Shown: positions 36,415 through 45,664 of the stretch, piece by piece | Layout of the letters: each line of letters opens with the position of its first letter | Numbering within the stretch: the first letter of the stretch is position 1 | IMG/VR virus record: IMGVR_UViG_3300025141_009413 | Span: 1 to 64,000 of that record | DNA length: 64,000 nt | DNA from: a virus | Direction: 5' to 3' (one strand) | Made by a program: the position numbers and the translations under genes | The notes under the pieces: generated by a model | What the model was told of the DNA's origin: nothing | What the model saw: the letters and a program-made list of their open reading frames with translations, nothing else | Databases searched by the model: none

Positions 36415-37866
36415 ATGCAAGAAATACAGTTACCAAAACTCAAAAAAATCAATCCTAATAGACCAAAAAAGAAAAAAATATTATTATTATGTGATGATAT
36501 GCGAATGCATTCTGGCATTGCAACAATGGCAAAAGAATTTGTTATAGGCACAGCTCATAAATATGATTGGGTGCAAATCGGAGCAGCAATCAAACATCCA
36601 GATGAAGGAAAGGTATTTGATTTATGTAATGATGTGAATAAAGAAGCCGGCATTGATGATGCGTATGTAAAGGTATATGCATGTAATGGCTATGGCAATC
36701 CTCAACTCTTACAACAAGTGATGAATATGGAAGCCCCGGATGCAATACTGCATTTTACAGATCCTAGATTTTGGGGTTGGTTATATAATATTGAGCATAG
36801 TCTTAGACAATACGTGCCAATCATGTATTATAATATTTGGGATGATTTACCATATCCATTCTGGAATGAGCCGTTTTATGAATCCTGCGATTTAATAATG
36901 AATATATCCAGACAAACACAAAACATTGTAAAAAATGTCATTCGTAAATATCCTAAACCTGATTGGGCAGTACAATATGTTCCGCATGGAGTTAATGAAA
37001 AAAAGTTTTATCCTATAAATTCATTGCATAAAGAATATGAAGAATTTACAGCATTTAGATCTAGATTTTTACGAGATAAATTTGAATTTGTGATATTTTG
37101 GAATAATAGAAATATCAGAAGGAAACAGCCAGGTGATGTAATATTGGCATTTAATGAATTCTGTAAAACATTATCAAAAGAAGAAGCAGATAAATGTGTT
37201 TTAGTAATGCACACTCAAGGTGTTGACCCGAATGGAACTGATTTATATGCTGTTAAAAATGCTGTTTGTCCAGATTATAATATAGTTTTTAGTACAAATG
37301 CTGTCGACCAAAAAACATTAAATTTTTATTATAATATGTCTGATGTAACTATTAATATTGCATCTAATGAAGGATTTGGCATTTCTTGGTGTGAATCATT
37401 ACATGCCGGCACCCCCATTATTAATAATGTTACAGGCGGATTGCAAGACGGATGTCGATTTGATCATGGAGATGGATCATGGATTGACTTTGATACTCAT
37501 TTCCCGACTAATCATGACGGCACGTATCAAATAGCCGGCAAGTGGTCAAAGCCAGTATTTCCGAGTAATAGGTCATTACAAGGTTCACCACAGACGCCTT
37601 ATATATTTGATGATAGAGCAAATTTTAAAGATGTTGCAGCTGCAATTGAATATTGGTATAAAATGTCAAAAGAAGAAAGGGACATTTGTGGAGCTGCCGG
37701 ACATGAATGGGTTTGTGGAACAGAGTCGAATATGTCAGCTAGAAGAATGAGTGAAAGAATGAGTGAATGTATCGAAGAGTGTTTTGAAAAATGGACACCA
37801 CGCGAAAAATTTACAATGTATAAAATAGAACCAAAGTTAAAAATTGAAAACCCAGGAGTATTATGA
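36415..37866 (+). CDS. GT4-type glycosyltransferase with N-terminal LPKLKK tag
   Basis: 483 residues. It starts MQEIQLPKLKKINPN with a Lys-rich leader, then a GT-B body: ILLLCDDMRMHSGIAT near 22-37 and, near 320-345, NIASNEGFGISWCESLHAG, the E-x7-E motif of GT4 enzymes. It would move a nucleotide sugar onto an unknown acceptor. The LPKLKK tag recurs twice at the C-terminus of the next protein. The gene overlaps the next by four bases (ATGA). Confidence 0.7.
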   Translation: MQEIQLPKLKKINPNRPKKKKILLLCDDMRMHSGIATMAKEFVIGTAHKYDWVQIGAAIKHPDEGKVFDLCNDVNKEAGIDDAYVKVYACNGYGNPQLLQQVMNMEAPDAILHFTDPRFWGWLYNIEHSLRQYVPIMYYNIWDDLPYPFWNEPFYESCDLIMNISRQTQNIVKNVIRKYPKPDWAVQYVPHGVNEKKFYPINSLHKEYEEFTAFRSRFLRDKFEFVIFWNNRNIRRKQPGDVILAFNEFCKTLSKEEADKCVLVMHTQGVDPNGTDLYAVKNAVCPDYNIVFSTNAVDQKTLNFYYNMSDVTINIASNEGFGISWCESLHAGTPIINNVTGGLQDGCRFDHGDGSWIDFDTHFPTNHDGTYQIAGKWSKPVFPSNRSLQGSPQTPYIFDDRANFKDVAAAIEYWYKMSKEERDICGAAGHEWVCGTESNMSARRMSERMSECIEECFEKWTPREKFTMYKIEPKLKIENPGVL

Positions 37867-39194
37867 AGCCATTTATAGTAGTACAAGGACCAGTCGCAAC
37901 TAGATCTGGATATGGAAATCATACTAGAGATTTAATTACCAGTCTGATTAAAGCAGACAAATATGATATTTTAATAGTCTCATTACCATGGGGATCATGT
38001 CCTTCTGACGCATTAAAGCCAGAAAATCCGGAACATTTAGAAATAATAAAACGTATTGCAAGAGAAAATATAAGAAAAAAGCCAGACGTATTCATTCAAA
38101 TTAGTGTGCCTAATGAATTCCAACCAATGGGACAATATAATATAGGCATTACAGCCGGCATAGAGACAGATACTGTATCGCCAGAGTTTTTAGAAGGATG
38201 TAATAGAATGAATTTAATATTAACTACGTCTGAACATTCTAAAGAAGGATTTATGAATTGTCAGTATGATACTATGGATAAAGAAACTAAGCAAAAAACT
38301 GGCGAATTAAAATTAACAACAGCTATAGATGTTTTGTTTGAAGGTGCAGATTTAAATGTATACAAAAAAATATCACCAACAGATATCCATGAATCTATTA
38401 CAGAGACTATGTCAACAATTAAAGACCAATTTTGTTATTTATTTGTAGGACATTGGCTAAAAGGAGATATTGGTCAAGATAGAAAAGATATAGGAATGTT
38501 AATAAAGACATTTGCTGAAACATTTAAAAATAAAGCTAAACACAACCGACCGGCGTTAATATTAAAAACTAGTAGTGCGACTTTTTCAATAATGGACCGT
38601 GAACAAATTACATCTAGAATTCAACAAATATTAGAGCCATATGGTATCAAAGCGCCGAATGTTTATTTATTACATGGAGATTTAACAGATCAAGAGATGA
38701 ATTCTTTATACAACCACCCTAAAATAAAATCAATGATTTCTTTTACAAAAGGCGAAGGCTTTGGTAGACCATTATTAGAATTTTCTTTAACAGGGAAGCC
38801 AGTTATAGCTAGTGATTGGTCCGGACATAAAGATTTCTTACAACATTCTATAATGTTACCAGGACAATTAACAAATGTACATCCTTCAGCAGCAGATAAA
38901 TTTTTATTAAAAGAAGCTAAATGGTTTACCGTCAATTATCAATATGCATCTGCAGTCCTTAAAGAAGTTACAGAAAATTACAAAAATAAGATTCCTAGTG
39001 CTAGAAAACAAGCAACATTTAGTAAAAAGGAATTTAATTTAGATAAGATGGCAGAACTGTTTTGTACGCATGTTGATAAAGGCCTAGAAAATGTACCACA
39101 ACAAGTTTCATTAAAATTGCCAAAACTTAAAAAACTAGGAAATAAAGAACCAAATAAGGTAAAATTGCCAAAACTTAAAAAGGTTGAAGTATGA
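37863..39194 (+). CDS. GT4-type glycosyltransferase with C-terminal LPKLKK repeats
   Basis: 443 residues. GPVATRSGYGNHTRDLI near 9-25, LFVGHWLKGDIGQDRKD near 193-209 and FTKGEGFGRPLLEFSLTG near 293-310 (E-x7-E) define a GT-B/GT4 enzyme. The last 27 residues hold two copies of KLPKLKK separated by a short spacer. A shared tag with the upstream enzyme suggests that the two dock on a common partner or membrane. Overlaps on both sides show a tight operon. Confidence 0.7.
   Translation: MKPFIVVQGPVATRSGYGNHTRDLITSLIKADKYDILIVSLPWGSCPSDALKPENPEHLEIIKRIARENIRKKPDVFIQISVPNEFQPMGQYNIGITAGIETDTVSPEFLEGCNRMNLILTTSEHSKEGFMNCQYDTMDKETKQKTGELKLTTAIDVLFEGADLNVYKKISPTDIHESITETMSTIKDQFCYLFVGHWLKGDIGQDRKDIGMLIKTFAETFKNKAKHNRPALILKTSSATFSIMDREQITSRIQQILEPYGIKAPNVYLLHGDLTDQEMNSLYNHPKIKSMISFTKGEGFGRPLLEFSLTGKPVIASDWSGHKDFLQHSIMLPGQLTNVHPSAADKFLLKEAKWFTVNYQYASAVLKEVTENYKNKIPSARKQATFSKKEFNLDKMAELFCTHVDKGLENVPQQVSLKLPKLKKLGNKEPNKVKLPKLKKVEV
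39112..39181 (+). repeat. Perfect 22-base direct repeat at the 3' end of a glycosyltransferase gene
   Basis: The same 22 bases occur at 39112-39133 and 39160-39181, 48 bases apart, coding for KLPKLKK twice. A related sequence lies at the 5' end of the neighbouring gene near 36424. Confidence 0.8.
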
Positions 39195-39673
39195 AATTAG
39201 ATTATGATGAAATATCTCCTATAACTAAAAATGAATGTGTTATAGTTGAAGCAGACGAATCCACAAATACTACATCATATATGTGTATGGAATCTGGATT
39301 TACAACATCAGACAAATTAGTTATTGATTCAAAACATGTATCAGATTATGAAGCTACTTTGCCACAACTTATGAAAGACGTAAAATATACTGATGAAGAA
39401 CGTGGACTAATATGGTATCCAGCCTTTCTTAATGTCCCGGGAGTTGGAATGTTATATTGTTCCGGAAATAAAGAATCTGATTTTAGATGGGAAGTTGCTA
39501 AGACAGTAGAATTGATAGGCGATGAAAGAAAGAAATTTCCAGTACCAGGAAAACTTGGAGAATATTACACATCACGACTAGATACAGAAAATGCAACACA
39601 ATTCGACAGATCTCGATTTGGAGAGGCACTTGACTGTTACTATGAAATGATGGCTAAAATTTATGCACAATGA
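39191..39673 (+). CDS. Conserved hypothetical protein in the sugar island
   Basis: 160 residues, with a WYPAFLNVPGVGMLYCSG segment near 78-95 and no nucleotide-sugar motif. Overlaps both neighbours by four bases. I do not recognise a function. Similar proteins seem to occur in marine phages, from memory only. Confidence 0.5.
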   Translation: MKLDYDEISPITKNECVIVEADESTNTTSYMCMESGFTTSDKLVIDSKHVSDYEATLPQLMKDVKYTDEERGLIWYPAFLNVPGVGMLYCSGNKESDFRWEVAKTVELIGDERKKFPVPGKLGEYYTSRLDTENATQFDRSRFGEALDCYYEMMAKIYAQ

Positions 39674-40302
39674 AAATAAGTTATGCCATTCCGGTTTGTA
39701 CGGAAATAAAAGAAATACAAAATTTGATTAAATATTTATTAAAATGGCGACGTGATGAAGATGAGATTGTTATATTAGTAGATGAAGATAATAGTACTCA
39801 AGAAGTACGAGATTATATAGAACTAGTTGCAGAAGAATGTATCGATCAAAATTTACATAGATATTATCATTCACTTAATAAAGATTTTGCAACACATAAG
39901 AATTTCCTAAATAGCAAATGTACAGGAGATTGGATATTTCAGTTAGATGCAGATGAATACCCAGACGAATATTTAATAGGTGCTATACCATGGGTAATAA
40001 ACCAAAATCCAGATGTAGAAGCATATTGGGTATCTCGTATTAATACAGTGAAGGGCATTACTGAAGAACATATTCAAAAATGGAATTGGAATGTCGATGA
40101 ACGGGGCTGGATTAATTTTCCTGATCCTCAATTGAGGTTATATAAAAATAGTTCAAAAATAAAATGGAAGGGCGAAGTTCATGAACGACTTACTGGATAT
40201 AAAAAATTCGGAAGTATGCCTAGTAATCCAGAATATTGTTTACATCATCCAAAAAGTATAGAACGTCAAGAATCTCAGAACAAATTTTATGATACTATAT
40301 AA
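39670..40302 (+). CDS. Family 2-type glycosyltransferase
   Basis: 210 residues, a single GT-A domain. KISYAIPVCTEIKEI starts the fold, EIVILVDEDNST near 32-43 is the nucleotide-binding strand and FQLDADEYPDEY near 92-103 is the D-x-D metal site. WKGEVHERLTGY near 159-170 resembles the WaaE/KdtX subgroup that adds glucose to LPS core. The acceptor here is unknown. Confidence 0.7.
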   Translation: MKISYAIPVCTEIKEIQNLIKYLLKWRRDEDEIVILVDEDNSTQEVRDYIELVAEECIDQNLHRYYHSLNKDFATHKNFLNSKCTGDWIFQLDADEYPDEYLIGAIPWVINQNPDVEAYWVSRINTVKGITEEHIQKWNWNVDERGWINFPDPQLRLYKNSSKIKWKGEVHERLTGYKKFGSMPSNPEYCLHHPKSIERQESQNKFYDTI

Positions 40303-41345
40303 TGATCAAAATAAAAATACAAAACCCGACTATTGGAAGAAATGAAATTACATTCCGTCCATTTTTACAATTAGCACATTTATTGCGAGATTATAGCATA
40401 GATATAACAGATTCTGATGACTATGATTTTTTATTTGTTGGAATGCATGATTTTATCGATAAAAAACAATCATTAAATGACAGTATAGAATATGGGTTAG
40501 AAAATCTTTCGAAAATAACCGGTGATTATTTTTTATTCGATGGTTCTGATTCTACTTCATTAATGGGAGCATATGAAGTATTTGATCAAAGTAATGCTAT
40601 ATACTTATTTAAAAATCAAAAATTTAAAGAAAGACATAATTACCTACATTCTACTGCATTTAACAAGTGGTGGTTTGGAATTGATAGCGAACTCAATTTA
40701 CATTATGATATCTCAGAAGAGAATTGGAACAAAATAAAACTATCAAATATCAATTGTGGCCGTACTATTTTTGGGACTGGCATAGAACCGGAGATTAATA
40801 AAATGCCACCTATAGAACAAAATAAGAATATTGATATTTGTGCTATATTTCAAGGAGGCCATCCTGAATGTTATGATCATAAAGTAAGGAATGATATTCC
40901 ATATACAAAACACCGTACTGAGTTATGGGATAAATTAAAACCTATGAAAGGTGAATACAATATCATTTCAAAGAAATTAGATTTCACGACTTATATAGAA
41001 AAATTACGTCAATCAAAAATTTGTATATCTCCATTTGGAATGGGAGAATTATGTTTTAGAGATTTTGAATCTATGTTGTGTGGCACTATTTTATTAAAAC
41101 CAGATCAGTCAATAATCGAAACATCGCCTGATATGTATGTAGAGGGAGAAACGTATATTGGTTGTAGTGTAATATGGGACGACTTAGAAGAAAAAATAAA
41201 TTATATATTTGATAATTTCCATGAACTAAATCAAAAACTTACATATAACATACGACAACGGTACGTACAACAATACACATACGAAAATTTTTGTAAACAC
41301 TATTATGATATATTTAGTAACTTAAACAATGTAGTCCATCAATGA
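40302..41345 (+). CDS. Glycosyltransferase-like protein (GT-B C-terminal domain)
   Basis: 347 residues. The C-terminal half has KICISPFGMGELCFRDFESM and MLCGTILLKPD near 240-270, the pattern of GT-B enzymes such as exostosin-like or CgeB-like transferases. The N-terminal half has no clear signature. Its start follows the previous stop with a one-base overlap. Confidence 0.55.
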   Translation: MIKIKIQNPTIGRNEITFRPFLQLAHLLRDYSIDITDSDDYDFLFVGMHDFIDKKQSLNDSIEYGLENLSKITGDYFLFDGSDSTSLMGAYEVFDQSNAIYLFKNQKFKERHNYLHSTAFNKWWFGIDSELNLHYDISEENWNKIKLSNINCGRTIFGTGIEPEINKMPPIEQNKNIDICAIFQGGHPECYDHKVRNDIPYTKHRTELWDKLKPMKGEYNIISKKLDFTTYIEKLRQSKICISPFGMGELCFRDFESMLCGTILLKPDQSIIETSPDMYVEGETYIGCSVIWDDLEEKINYIFDNFHELNQKLTYNIRQRYVQQYTYENFCKHYYDIFSNLNNVVHQ

Positions 41346-42094
41346 AAAAATATTCAATACTTTCAGTAGCAAATAAACAATATACTAAATTTGCATATGT
41401 CTTCATTCAAAGTGCAATAAAGCATTTAAACTTAGACAATGTACATGAGATATGTATTTTAGAAACAGGAATGGATTCTGCCGATATTAGTTATTTAACT
41501 AATCTTCATCCAAAAATTAAATTTATTAATGGAGCAGAAGTCTCGTCTAGCAAAGCATGGGATGATGGCTGGCAAGAAAATGTATTACTTAAAACTAACT
41601 TTGCAAAAGAATATATATCTAATAAAAGTATACCAGCTTGTATGATAGATATTGACTGTATGTTTGTACAAGATATTTCTAGTATAATTACTGCAGATAA
41701 ACATGATGGTATTGTCTTATGTGATAGGTCTGAAATTTGGGGCGGCATGCCATACATAGCTTCTTTTGTAGGTTTTGTGAATATAGAACAATCTTTGAAT
41801 TTTATTAATGATTGGATATTATGTATAGACAATATCAAAGGATTCCGGACTAAAGAAACACCAGCATTAAATGAAATTATACGATCAGCATCAGAAAAAT
41901 ATGATTTTTATGCGGCTAGCCATGATATAGTAGGGCTGTATGTAAAAGATAAATTCAATTCTAATTCTTGTATATTACATTTTAAGGGTGGAGGAGATTC
42001 TGAAAATATACCAATGGATGAAGCGGTGCAAGTAAGATTTAAGAGGTTTCCACAATTTGAAAATGAAATTAATGAATATTTAGAAAATGTGTAG
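41342..42094 (+). CDS. GT-A glycosyltransferase (GT8-like)
   Basis: 250 residues. Opening KKYSILSVANKQYTKFAYVF, then PACMIDIDCMFVQDI near 97-111 with a D-x-D site (DID), and CILHFKGGGDSEN near the end. This suits the GT-A enzymes that use nucleotide sugars, GT8-like in layout. Overlaps at both ends. Confidence 0.6.
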   Translation: MKKYSILSVANKQYTKFAYVFIQSAIKHLNLDNVHEICILETGMDSADISYLTNLHPKIKFINGAEVSSSKAWDDGWQENVLLKTNFAKEYISNKSIPACMIDIDCMFVQDISSIITADKHDGIVLCDRSEIWGGMPYIASFVGFVNIEQSLNFINDWILCIDNIKGFRTKETPALNEIIRSASEKYDFYAASHDIVGLYVKDKFNSNSCILHFKGGGDSENIPMDEAVQVRFKRFPQFENEINEYLENV

Positions 42095-43403
42095 TATTTT
42101 ATTTACAAATAAAGAAGTTAATAAAGCAAATAAGCTGCTAGAAAGGCGCGGACCGGATGCCACATCGCTAGTAACTAAATATGGCTATACATTTTTACAT
42201 ACCTTATTAAGTCTAACCGGAGAATACACTACACAGCCTATAGAAGAAGATGGCATAATATTATTATTCAATGGAGAAATTTATAATTTTAAAGATATAG
42301 ATAATAATGCTAAGTCAGATTCTTATAGTATAATATCATCATATAAAAAACATGGCACTGAATTCGTAAAATATTTAAATGGAGAATTTGCTATTGTTTT
42401 AGTAGATATTAAAAACCAGTTAATTGTATTTTCGTCTGATGTATTTAAAACTAAGCCATTGTTTTATTCTATAGAAGAATCATTTATAGGAATATCAACT
42501 TTTGAATCTCCTTTGCGGAATTTGAAGTTTTCTGACATACATAGAGTGCGTCCTAATACATGTTATACTATACACTTGGAACTAGGTTATATCGAACAGT
42601 ATGCTATCAAAGACTTTAATTTAGACCAACATAAAACAACTTATGATGATTGGATTAATGCCTTTGACCGGTCCATTAAGAAACGAGCAACACAATCTGA
42701 TCTTAACAAAATGTTTATTGGATTATCATCCGGATATGATAGTGGAGCAATAGCATGTGCTCTTAACAAGTTAGATGTCGATAATAAATGTTATAGTATA
42801 TATGCTTCAGAGAATGAAGATGTTATTAATGAACGAGTTAAGTTATTAAAGAATATAGAAACAATACGATTATCACATGGAGATTTTTCAACATGGAGAG
42901 ATTATGTAAATAAAAATTGTGAATCATTTATCAGTGAACAATATAATGGTTATGATATAAAAAATGATAAAGCATCAGTTGGGTTATCGTATATTTGTGA
43001 TAAGGCAATTAAAGAAGGACGTAAAATATATTTATCTGGTCAAGGTGCTGATGAAATATTTTCTGATTATGGAATGTTCGGAACAAAAATAATGGGAGAT
43101 CAACAAAGTACCTTCGGGGGAATATATCCAAAAGATTTAGCTCCGTACTTTCCATGGAAAAATTTTTATGATGGTACGATGGAAATGTATATTGCAAAAG
43201 AAGAATATATTGCTGGGAGTTTCGGAATAGAGACTAGATATCCATTCCTAGATGTTGATGTAGTTCAAGAGTTCTTATGGTTGACTCCAGAACTAAAAAA
43301 TAAATCATATAAATCAGTTGTATATGAATATCTAGTTCATAATAATTTTCCAATTGATATTAATAAAAAAATAGGATTTCAGGCAAATAGAAATCTAATT
43401 TGA
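42087..43403 (+). CDS. Glutamine-dependent asparagine synthetase-like amidotransferase
   Basis: 438 residues, shorter than AsnB. Cys2 after Met is the class II glutaminase nucleophile. RRGPDATS near 24 and LFNGEIYNF near 63 are glutaminase motifs. The synthetase domain has IGLSSGYDSGAIA near 211-223 (PP-loop) and LSGQGADEIFSDYG near 315. In a sugar island it probably amidates a sugar acid or another intermediate rather than free Asp. It is the last gene before a new promoter. Confidence 0.8.
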   Translation: MCSILFTNKEVNKANKLLERRGPDATSLVTKYGYTFLHTLLSLTGEYTTQPIEEDGIILLFNGEIYNFKDIDNNAKSDSYSIISSYKKHGTEFVKYLNGEFAIVLVDIKNQLIVFSSDVFKTKPLFYSIEESFIGISTFESPLRNLKFSDIHRVRPNTCYTIHLELGYIEQYAIKDFNLDQHKTTYDDWINAFDRSIKKRATQSDLNKMFIGLSSGYDSGAIACALNKLDVDNKCYSIYASENEDVINERVKLLKNIETIRLSHGDFSTWRDYVNKNCESFISEQYNGYDIKNDKASVGLSYICDKAIKEGRKIYLSGQGADEIFSDYGMFGTKIMGDQQSTFGGIYPKDLAPYFPWKNFYDGTMEMYIAKEEYIAGSFGIETRYPFLDVDVVQEFLWLTPELKNKSYKSVVYEYLVHNNFPIDINKKIGFQANRNLI

Positions 43404-43437
43404 TTAGGATATTTGAAAAAAATTTTATATATTAATA
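43404..43437 (+). promoter_or_regulatory. Candidate promoter, TTxGGA / TTATAT class
   Basis: TTAGGATATTTGAAA followed by TTATATATTAATA. The spacing is about 21 bases, shorter than the usual 23. It precedes the methyltransferase gene. Confidence 0.45.
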
Positions 43438-43452
43438 ATAAGTAAAGAAATT

Positions 43453-44097
43453 ATGAAAAAAAACAATTTAAAAGGAAAATCATCACATGAGATAGAAAAA
43501 ATAAAGTATCTAGATGCTTTCAAACACGGCACTAGTGCCAATAGTCAATATGGCGAAGGAAATCAAGGACAAACTGCGCAAGATTTTTTTGAAGGTCGAA
43601 ATGTAAAATCACTTCTTGATGTAGGTGCAGGACAAGGAAATTTTGTAAATAATTTAGCCACTCTATATGAAAGTTTAGAAAAAATATATGCATTAGATAT
43701 AGCATCAGTATCAGCAGGAGTAAATATTAAGAATGAAAAAATTACGTGGATAGAAGCATATTCACATGATATACCACTTGAAGATAATAAAGTTGAATGG
43801 GTCACTTCAATGGATTGTTTAGAACATATCCTACCAGAAGATATGCAAACTACATGTAATGAATTTTATAGAGTATGTAGTGTAGGTGCTTTAGTTAAAA
43901 TTGCATTTCGAGATTGTCAAGAACGATCACAGCTATATTCAGTACTGCCATCAGGCCATAAATCATTACATTTATCAATATTTACTAAAGAGACTTGGAT
44001 AGAACATTTTATGGCCGCTGGATTTAAAAAGCATGAAATGTATAAAGAAAATCCAGGACATCCGCGAGAAGATAATTATTTAATTTTTTATAAGTAA
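43453..44097 (+). CDS. SAM-dependent methyltransferase
   Basis: 214 residues. LLDVGAGQGNFVNNLA near 55-70 is the SAM-binding motif I, IYALDIAS follows as motif II and VEWVTSMDCLEHI near 114-126 as the motif IV region. A class I fold, methyltransferase type 11-like. It probably methylates a glycan or nucleotide sugar, given its neighbours. Its substrate cannot be read from the sequence. Confidence 0.75.
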   Translation: MKKNNLKGKSSHEIEKIKYLDAFKHGTSANSQYGEGNQGQTAQDFFEGRNVKSLLDVGAGQGNFVNNLATLYESLEKIYALDIASVSAGVNIKNEKITWIEAYSHDIPLEDNKVEWVTSMDCLEHILPEDMQTTCNEFYRVCSVGALVKIAFRDCQERSQLYSVLPSGHKSLHLSIFTKETWIEHFMAAGFKKHEMYKENPGHPREDNYLIFYK

Positions 44098-44123
44098 TAT
44101 AGAATTTAATGCAAACTGGTAGT

Positions 44124-44924
44124 ATGAAAAAACATGTATTATTTTGGGTTGGTATAAAAAGTGAGAATACACATTTACGTGAAAAACACGGAAATTTTAA
44201 ATACCTAGACATTTCTAAACAATGTTGGGAATGGTGGTGTAAACAGAATGACGTTATATTCTTTCCATATGAAAAAGCAAATGAGCCTGATACAAATGCA
44301 CATAAAGCAACTTGGCAGAGATGGTTTGATGTATTTGATCAAATAGAAAGTGCTAATATTGATTATGATAAAATTGCTGTTATTGATGGCAGTACGTTAG
44401 TACGATGGGACACTCCTAATTTCTTTGAATTAGCAAAAGGACAAGTAACTGCATTTAGATCTTTAGAAAATTTAAGATGGATAACAGAGAGTGTAGATGG
44501 ATATAATGATTTTTTTAATAACTTTGATTTTGATCTAAAAAAATATATTAGTTGCGGCTTCCAGATATTTGATAAAAGTCATAAAGAATTTTTACAAGAG
44601 TTAAGATCATTTTATTATGACAATTATGATTCCATTATGGACTTACAGAATAATAAAGTAGGTAAAGGTACAGACCAGCCAGTATATAATTATCTATTAC
44701 AGATGAAAGGAGTAGATGTTAATACAACATTGCCACCGAATTTTATGTTGACTCATTTGTATAGGTTTGATTGGTTCTCTCATAATTGGCAATTAAATAT
44801 TGATAAAACACCGTTCTTCCTTAAATATGGATTCATATACTTTTTTAGTGGATTTCCTAATAGAGGTGATAGGTATAATCTAATGGATCAGATTTGGAAT
44901 GCAATAAAGGGTCAATACAAATGA
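44124..44924 (+). CDS. GT-A type glycosyltransferase, paralogue of the next gene
   Basis: I choose the ATG at 44124 (MKKHVLFWVG) by comparison with the paralogue; an in-frame ATG at 44109 would add five residues. DYDKIAVIDGSTLVRWD near 80-96 is the nucleotide-sugar strand, with the usual D-x-D replaced by D-G-S. ISCGFQIFDKSHKEFLQ is shared in similar form with the next protein. It overlaps that gene by four bases. Loss of D-x-D may mean altered activity. Confidence 0.6.
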   Translation: MKKHVLFWVGIKSENTHLREKHGNFKYLDISKQCWEWWCKQNDVIFFPYEKANEPDTNAHKATWQRWFDVFDQIESANIDYDKIAVIDGSTLVRWDTPNFFELAKGQVTAFRSLENLRWITESVDGYNDFFNNFDFDLKKYISCGFQIFDKSHKEFLQELRSFYYDNYDSIMDLQNNKVGKGTDQPVYNYLLQMKGVDVNTTLPPNFMLTHLYRFDWFSHNWQLNIDKTPFFLKYGFIYFFSGFPNRGDRYNLMDQIWNAIKGQYK

Positions 44925-45664
44925 AAAATATAGTTTTTATACCAACAGTAAAAGGGACAGACCCTAAACGATTAGCAGAAGTTGCATATGACTTATCAAT
45001 AAAGAGTTGGGCAAAGTGGTGTGAGAAAAATGATTGTGAATTATTCGTAATGAGTGATTTGGTTCATGATTATGAAGAAATGAAAATTACATGGCAACGG
45101 TATTATGTATTAGAATTTTTAGAGAATGAGGATATTGAATACGATCAGGTATTAATGGTTGATGCTGATACAATTGTACATCCGGATTGTCCAAACTTTT
45201 TTGAAATGACAGAACATAAATACTGTGGTGTGCATAATATTGGCAGTTATGATTGGGTAATACGTAGTATAGAAAATTATAGTCATTATATGTTTAATAA
45301 TAAATCATTTCCATATTATGAATATATCAACGGTGGATTTCAAATCATGAATAAAAGTCATAAAGAATTCTTAAGGGCTGTTGTAAAATTTTATTGGGAT
45401 AATAAAGATTCATTATTAACATTACAAAATAAAATATATTGTGGTACAGATCAAACTCCTATCAATTTCTTAATAAGAGAATATAATATTGATTTAAAAA
45501 TATTACCATATGAATTTAATATGCAAGACATGATGAGATTTGAAGTATTAGGAGAAGATTTATTATATACAAGACACGGATGGGTATATCATTTCAATGG
45601 TGGAGTAAAACCACATCCCAGGGCATGGATGGAACATACATATAAGGCACTTTATGAAAATTGA
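44921..45664 (+). CDS. GT-A type glycosyltransferase, paralogue of the previous gene
   Basis: The ATG at 44921 overlaps the upstream stop (ATGA). 247 residues. VLMVDADTIVHPDCPNFFE near 75-93 has an intact D-x-D (DAD). NGGFQIMNKSHKEFL and CGTDQTPINFLI align with the previous protein, so the pair arose by tandem duplication. This copy keeps the metal site that the other has changed. Confidence 0.65.
   Translation: MKNIVFIPTVKGTDPKRLAEVAYDLSIKSWAKWCEKNDCELFVMSDLVHDYEEMKITWQRYYVLEFLENEDIEYDQVLMVDADTIVHPDCPNFFEMTEHKYCGVHNIGSYDWVIRSIENYSHYMFNNKSFPYYEYINGGFQIMNKSHKEFLRAVVKFYWDNKDSLLTLQNKIYCGTDQTPINFLIREYNIDLKILPYEFNMQDMMRFEVLGEDLLYTRHGWVYHFNGGVKPHPRAWMEHTYKALYEN

Noticed and set aside
42087-43403. 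Candidate QueC (PP-loop ATPase)
   Set aside because: The SSGYDSG loop is present, but the N-terminal Cys and glutaminase motifs and the length show an asparagine synthetase-like amidotransferase.
44024-44212. 62-residue - strand frame across a gene junction
   Set aside because: Overlaps two well-supported + strand genes and has no motif or ribosome binding site.
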